From positions 62,001-126,000 of the forward strand of contig NZ_JAUXUP010000042.1 of assembly GCF_030680935.1 (NCBI RefSeq): a stretch of 64,000 bases of DNA. Reading direction: 5' to 3'. The DNA comes from Polaromonas sp. Lineage in GTDB: Bacteria > Pseudomonadota > Gammaproteobacteria > Burkholderiales > Burkholderiaceae_C. Below the pieces are notes generated by a model, which was given only the letters and a program-made list of their open reading frames with translations, was not told the origin of the DNA and did no database searches. Below, piece by piece: positions 61,268 to 64,000 of the stretch (its first letter is position 1; every line of letters starts with the position of its first letter). The translations under genes were made by a program, and so were the position numbers.

Positions 61268-61981
61268 ATGGGCGCGCAGTGGAAAGCAAAAGGCAAGGAG
61301 CTGGCCGCCAATGCCAAGGGCAAGGTCTTCGGAAAACTGGCCAAAGAGATCATGGTGGCCGCGCGCAGCGGTGCCGACCCGGCGCTGAACGCGCGCCTGC
61401 GGCTGGTGGTGGAGCAGGCCCGCAAGGTTTCCATGCCCAAGGACACGCTGGAGCGCGCGATCAAGAAGGGAGCCGGACTCACGGGTGAATCGGTGCATTT
61501 TGAGCATGTGATTTACGAGGGGTTTGCACCGCACCGCGTGCCCGTCATGGTCGAATGCCTGACCGACAACCTGAACCGCACCGCGCCTGAAATGCGCGTC
61601 TTGTTTCGCAAGGGGCAACTGGGCACCTCCGGCTCGGTCGCCTGGGACTTTGACCACGTGGGCATGATAGAAGCCGAACCCGCGGCCGCGGGCGCAGACC
61701 CTGAACTGGCCGCCATCGAGGCCGGCGCCCAGGACTTCGAACCCGGCGAAGAGGAAGGTAGCACGCTGTTTTTGACCGATGCCGCCGATCTGGACATCGT
61801 CAGCCGCGCCCTGCCGGCCCAGGGCTTTACCGTGTTGTCCGCCAAGCTCGGCTACAAGGCCAAAAATCCCGTCGATCCCGCCAGTCTGAGTGCAGCGGAC
61901 CTGGAGGAAGTGGAGGCTTTCCTGGCCGCCATCGACGCGAACGACGATGTACAGAATATCTTTGCGGGTCTGGCAGGCTGA
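61268..61981 (+). CDS. YebC/PmpR-family protein
   Basis: A 237-residue member of the YebC/PmpR/TACO1 family, whose members act as DNA-binding regulators or help ribosomes through difficult peptide stretches. Features: an N-terminal basic region ([33 protein letters not shown]), [28 protein letters not shown] and [23 protein letters not shown], with the acidic C-terminal domain. The GHSKW start of classic YebC is replaced by GAQWK, as in the YeeN-type subgroup. GAAAGAAGA lies before the ATG. Confidence 0.9.
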   Translation: MGAQWKAKGKELAANAKGKVFGKLAKEIMVAARSGADPALNARLRLVVEQARKVSMPKDTLERAIKKGAGLTGESVHFEHVIYEGFAPHRVPVMVECLTDNLNRTAPEMRVLFRKGQLGTSGSVAWDFDHVGMIEAEPAAAGADPELAAIEAGAQDFEPGEEEGSTLFLTDAADLDIVSRALPAQGFTVLSAKLGYKAKNPVDPASLSAADLEEVEAFLAAIDANDDVQNIFAGLAG

Positions 61982-62230
61982 CTGGGCACGCCGAGGATAT
62001 TTGCTCAAGGGGTGTTGCTTACTTGAGTATCCCGTGCGTTTGCAGCAGTTGCACTGACTGCCGTGCCCGGCGCGGATGCACCGCACTACATCGGCACCTG
62101 AACCCGTCGACGACGCTGGCTCCGCCATCAGGGCTTGCCCTCCTTGCCGCACCATTGACCCGGGATTAGCATCCCATGTGAGCGGGTTGACCACGCAGCC
62201 CGCATCCACGTCACAAAAACAGGAGCCGCT

Positions 62231-63910
62231 TTGTCCACCTCAAAACTTATTCTTGACTATGTTTATGAACATGAGTCTGCGCTGGCTGATCAGATTTACC
62301 TGACGCAACCTGTGGGTAACGGGCAGGTGGTTGACTACACCTGGCGCCAGATGATGGACCAGGCGCGCCGCATGGCAACGCACCTGGCATCGCGCGGGTT
62401 TGAGCCTGGCGCGCGCATCGCCATCCTGTCAAAAAATACCGCGCACTTCATGATGACCGAGCTGGCGATCTGGATGTCTGGCGGTACCACGGTAGCGATC
62501 TTTCCGACCGAATCGGCCGAAACGGTGAAGTACGTGCTGGAGCACAGCGGTGCCAGCCTTTTGTTCGTTGGCAAGCTCGACACCTGGCGCCAGCAAATGC
62601 CAGGCGTGCCCGCCGGTTTGCCATGTATTGCGTTGCCGCTGGCGCCAACAACCACTTTCGACACCTGGGACGCGATTGTCAAAACAAGCCCTCCCATGGC
62701 CGGCAAGCCGCAGCGCAAGCCGGATGATGTGGCGATGCTGATGTACACGTCGGGCTCGACCGGCACGCCAAAGGGTGTGATGCACAGCTTTGAGCGCGCT
62801 ACGCGCGCCAGCGAGGGCATTGTTGCCTATCAAGACAAACAGGTGGGCTCAGACTTTGTCTACCGCGCCTTGTCCTACCTGCCTTTGGCGCATATTTTTG
62901 AGCGCGCCTGGATCGAATGCGCGGGCTTGGTGCGCGGCCGGGGGCATGTTTTTTTTGCCGAGTCGCTGGACACGTTTTTACAAGACCTGCAACGCGCACG
63001 CCCCACCGTATTCATCTCGGTGCCACGCCTGTGGCTGAAGTTTCAGCAAGGCGTGTTCAGCAAAATGCCGGCCAAAAAACTCGACTTTCTGCTGTCCGTT
63101 CCGCTGCTTGGCAAAATCGTCGCGCGCAAAGTGCTGACGCAACTGGGTCTCAATGACGTCCTGCTGGCCGGCAGTGGCTCGGCGCCGATTCCCCCGGCGC
63201 TGATTGCGTGGTACCGCCGGCTGGGCCTGAACCTGATGGAGGGATACGCCATGACCGAAGATTTCGCCTACTCCCACACCACCACCAGCACCTTGAACGC
63301 CGCAGGGCATGTGGGTGTGCCGTTTCCCGGTGTTCAGCGGCGCATCAACGCCGATGGGGAAATCTTGATCAAATCGCCCGGTACGCTGGTGGGCTATTAC
63401 AAGCGGCCCGACCTGGATGCCGAAACCTTCACCGCAGACGGTTTCTTCATGACAGGCGATCTGGGTGAAGAAGGTCCGAACGGGCAACTGAAACTCACCG
63501 GGCGAAAAAAGGAACTGTTCAAAACCGGCAAGGGCAAGTATGTGGCCCCCGCACCGATTGAAAACCTGATCAACGAAAGCCCCATGGTGGAGCTGTCACT
63601 GGTCTCAGGCGTTGGCCAGCAGGCCGCTTATGCGATGGTGGTGCCCGCAGAAAGCCTGCGACCACGCCTGACAGACCCGGCCGTGCGCGCCGAATTCATC
63701 GAAGAAATGACCGCCGTGCTCAGCCGTGTCAACAGCAAAGTTGCCGACTACGAACAGCTGAAAATGATTGTGGTTGCCCGCGACCCCTGGTCCATGGACA
63801 ACGGCTTTTTGACACCCACCATGAAGATCAAACGCAGCCGGATAGAAACGGCGGTCGACCCGGAAGTCGCAAAATGGTTTGCAGCCAAGGGGCCTGTCAT
63901 CTGGCAATGA
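62231..63910 (+). CDS. AMP-binding acyl-CoA synthetase (long-chain type)
   Basis: A 559-residue adenylate-forming enzyme activating a carboxylic acid to its CoA thioester. Motifs: LMYTSGSTGTPKGVMHS (P-loop), YLPLAHIFERAWIEC, LLAGSGSAPIPPALIAWYRRLG, LMEGYAMTEDFAYS, FFMTGDLGE (ATP-binding Asp) and LTGRKKELFKTGKGKYVAPAPIE with the hinge, and Lys in TPTMKIKRSRIE near the end. It resembles FadD15/Fcs-type synthetases. The start is TTG 62231 with AGGAG six bases upstream. In related bacteria such genes precede branched-chain-amino-acid-type ABC transporter genes. Confidence 0.92.
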   Translation: MSTSKLILDYVYEHESALADQIYLTQPVGNGQVVDYTWRQMMDQARRMATHLASRGFEPGARIAILSKNTAHFMMTELAIWMSGGTTVAIFPTESAETVKYVLEHSGASLLFVGKLDTWRQQMPGVPAGLPCIALPLAPTTTFDTWDAIVKTSPPMAGKPQRKPDDVAMLMYTSGSTGTPKGVMHSFERATRASEGIVAYQDKQVGSDFVYRALSYLPLAHIFERAWIECAGLVRGRGHVFFAESLDTFLQDLQRARPTVFISVPRLWLKFQQGVFSKMPAKKLDFLLSVPLLGKIVARKVLTQLGLNDVLLAGSGSAPIPPALIAWYRRLGLNLMEGYAMTEDFAYSHTTTSTLNAAGHVGVPFPGVQRRINADGEILIKSPGTLVGYYKRPDLDAETFTADGFFMTGDLGEEGPNGQLKLTGRKKELFKTGKGKYVAPAPIENLINESPMVELSLVSGVGQQAAYAMVVPAESLRPRLTDPAVRAEFIEEMTAVLSRVNSKVADYEQLKMIVVARDPWSMDNGFLTPTMKIKRSRIETAVDPEVAKWFAAKGPVIWQ

Positions 63911-63931
63911 ATATAGACTGTAGGCGGCGAC

Positions 63932-63958
63932 GGGTTGACTCACAAAGCAACCCCTTTT
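63932..63958 (+). terminator. Weak terminator-like hairpin after the acyl-CoA synthetase gene
   Basis: GGGTTG pairs with CAACCC (six base pairs, ten-base loop), followed by CTTTT. The stem is short, so read-through into the next gene is likely. Confidence 0.35.
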
Positions 63959-63978
63959 GAATCCATGAAAGAAAATTG

Positions 63979-64000
63979 ATGACCGAAGCCGCTGAAAGCC
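63979..64000 (+). CDS. Start of the next gene (runs off the window)
   Basis: ATG 63979 opens a frame reading MTEAAES up to the window edge, preceded by GAAAGAAAA. The product cannot be judged from seven codons. Confidence 0.35.

Noticed and set aside
53089-62112. A shared CCTGAACCCGTCGACG at about 53089 and 62097
   Set aside because: One 16-base match in a GC-rich 64-kb window is close to what chance allows, and the flanks do not match.
1-64000. tRNA, rRNA, CRISPR arrays, phage genes
   Set aside because: I looked for T-loop-like motifs, regularly spaced repeats and phage or transposase genes and found none convincing; a covariance-model scan would be needed to exclude small RNAs.

Overview
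The window is GC-rich, densely packed chromosome from a betaproteobacterium of the order Burkholderiales, most likely family Comamonadaceae (Polaromonas/Rhodoferax/Variovorax type). This rests on the protein sequences, on gene neighbourhoods such as purM facing an AI-2E permease, hda, HAD, pcnB, folK block and argD-argF, and on a short dispersed repeat present in nine copies. I see no rRNA, tRNA, CRISPR array, phage or intact insertion sequence. Assignments come from reading the sequence only; no database search was run.

Layout. 1-3 kb: ettA (partial) facing rhlE, whose end overlaps an NAD(P)-binding oxidoreductase gene in another frame. 3.1-15.2 kb: two divergent operons for sugar-acid use. 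Leftward run a 2-hydroxyacid dehydrogenase, a FadR-type regulator, a TRAP transporter (DctQ-DctM-DctP), an enolase-superfamily dehydratase, gluconokinase and a cupin. Rightward run an IlvD/Edd dehydratase, a DenD-like dehydrogenase, 2-keto-3-deoxygalactonate kinase and aldolase (DgoK, DgoA) and an SDR. 15.3-20.2 kb: a metal-resistance block (frameshifted small lipoprotein, DUF302, SHOCT protein, copper ATPase behind a MerR/CueR-type promoter, MgtC/DUF4010 protein). 20.2-25.7 kb: tag; a MarR-MFS-MATE operon divergent from a thioesterase; a 269-bp structured mobile-element-like sequence; a transglutaminase-like protein.

25.8-39.1 kb: glyoxalase I and then the most interesting region, a catabolic cluster. 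It holds a TetR regulator with a RutR-like operator, a flavodoxin-like reductase, a cytosine-deaminase-like amidohydrolase, a creatininase-family amidase, an ABC importer with two related NMT1/THI5-type binding proteins, a FAD-linked oxidase, a RidA-family protein, two tandem Rieske oxygenases and an 8-oxoguanine-deaminase-like amidohydrolase. I infer uptake and oxidative plus hydrolytic breakdown of a nitrogen heterocycle, perhaps an N- or O-alkylated purine or pyrimidine. The substrate cannot be read from the sequence.

39.2-64 kb: mostly housekeeping genes. These are edd-eda (Entner-Doudoroff, complementing the gluconokinase), an OmpA-like protein, ChaC, sodC, a MobA/MocA-like nucleotidyltransferase, pdxH, folK-pcnB-HAD-hda-permease, purM, an MFS transporter, an orphan ParA, a SirB1-like protein, murJ, an alpha/beta hydrolase, an AraC regulator, rpsT, a DUF3579 protein, argD-argF, a YebC-family protein and an AMP-binding acyl-CoA synthetase.
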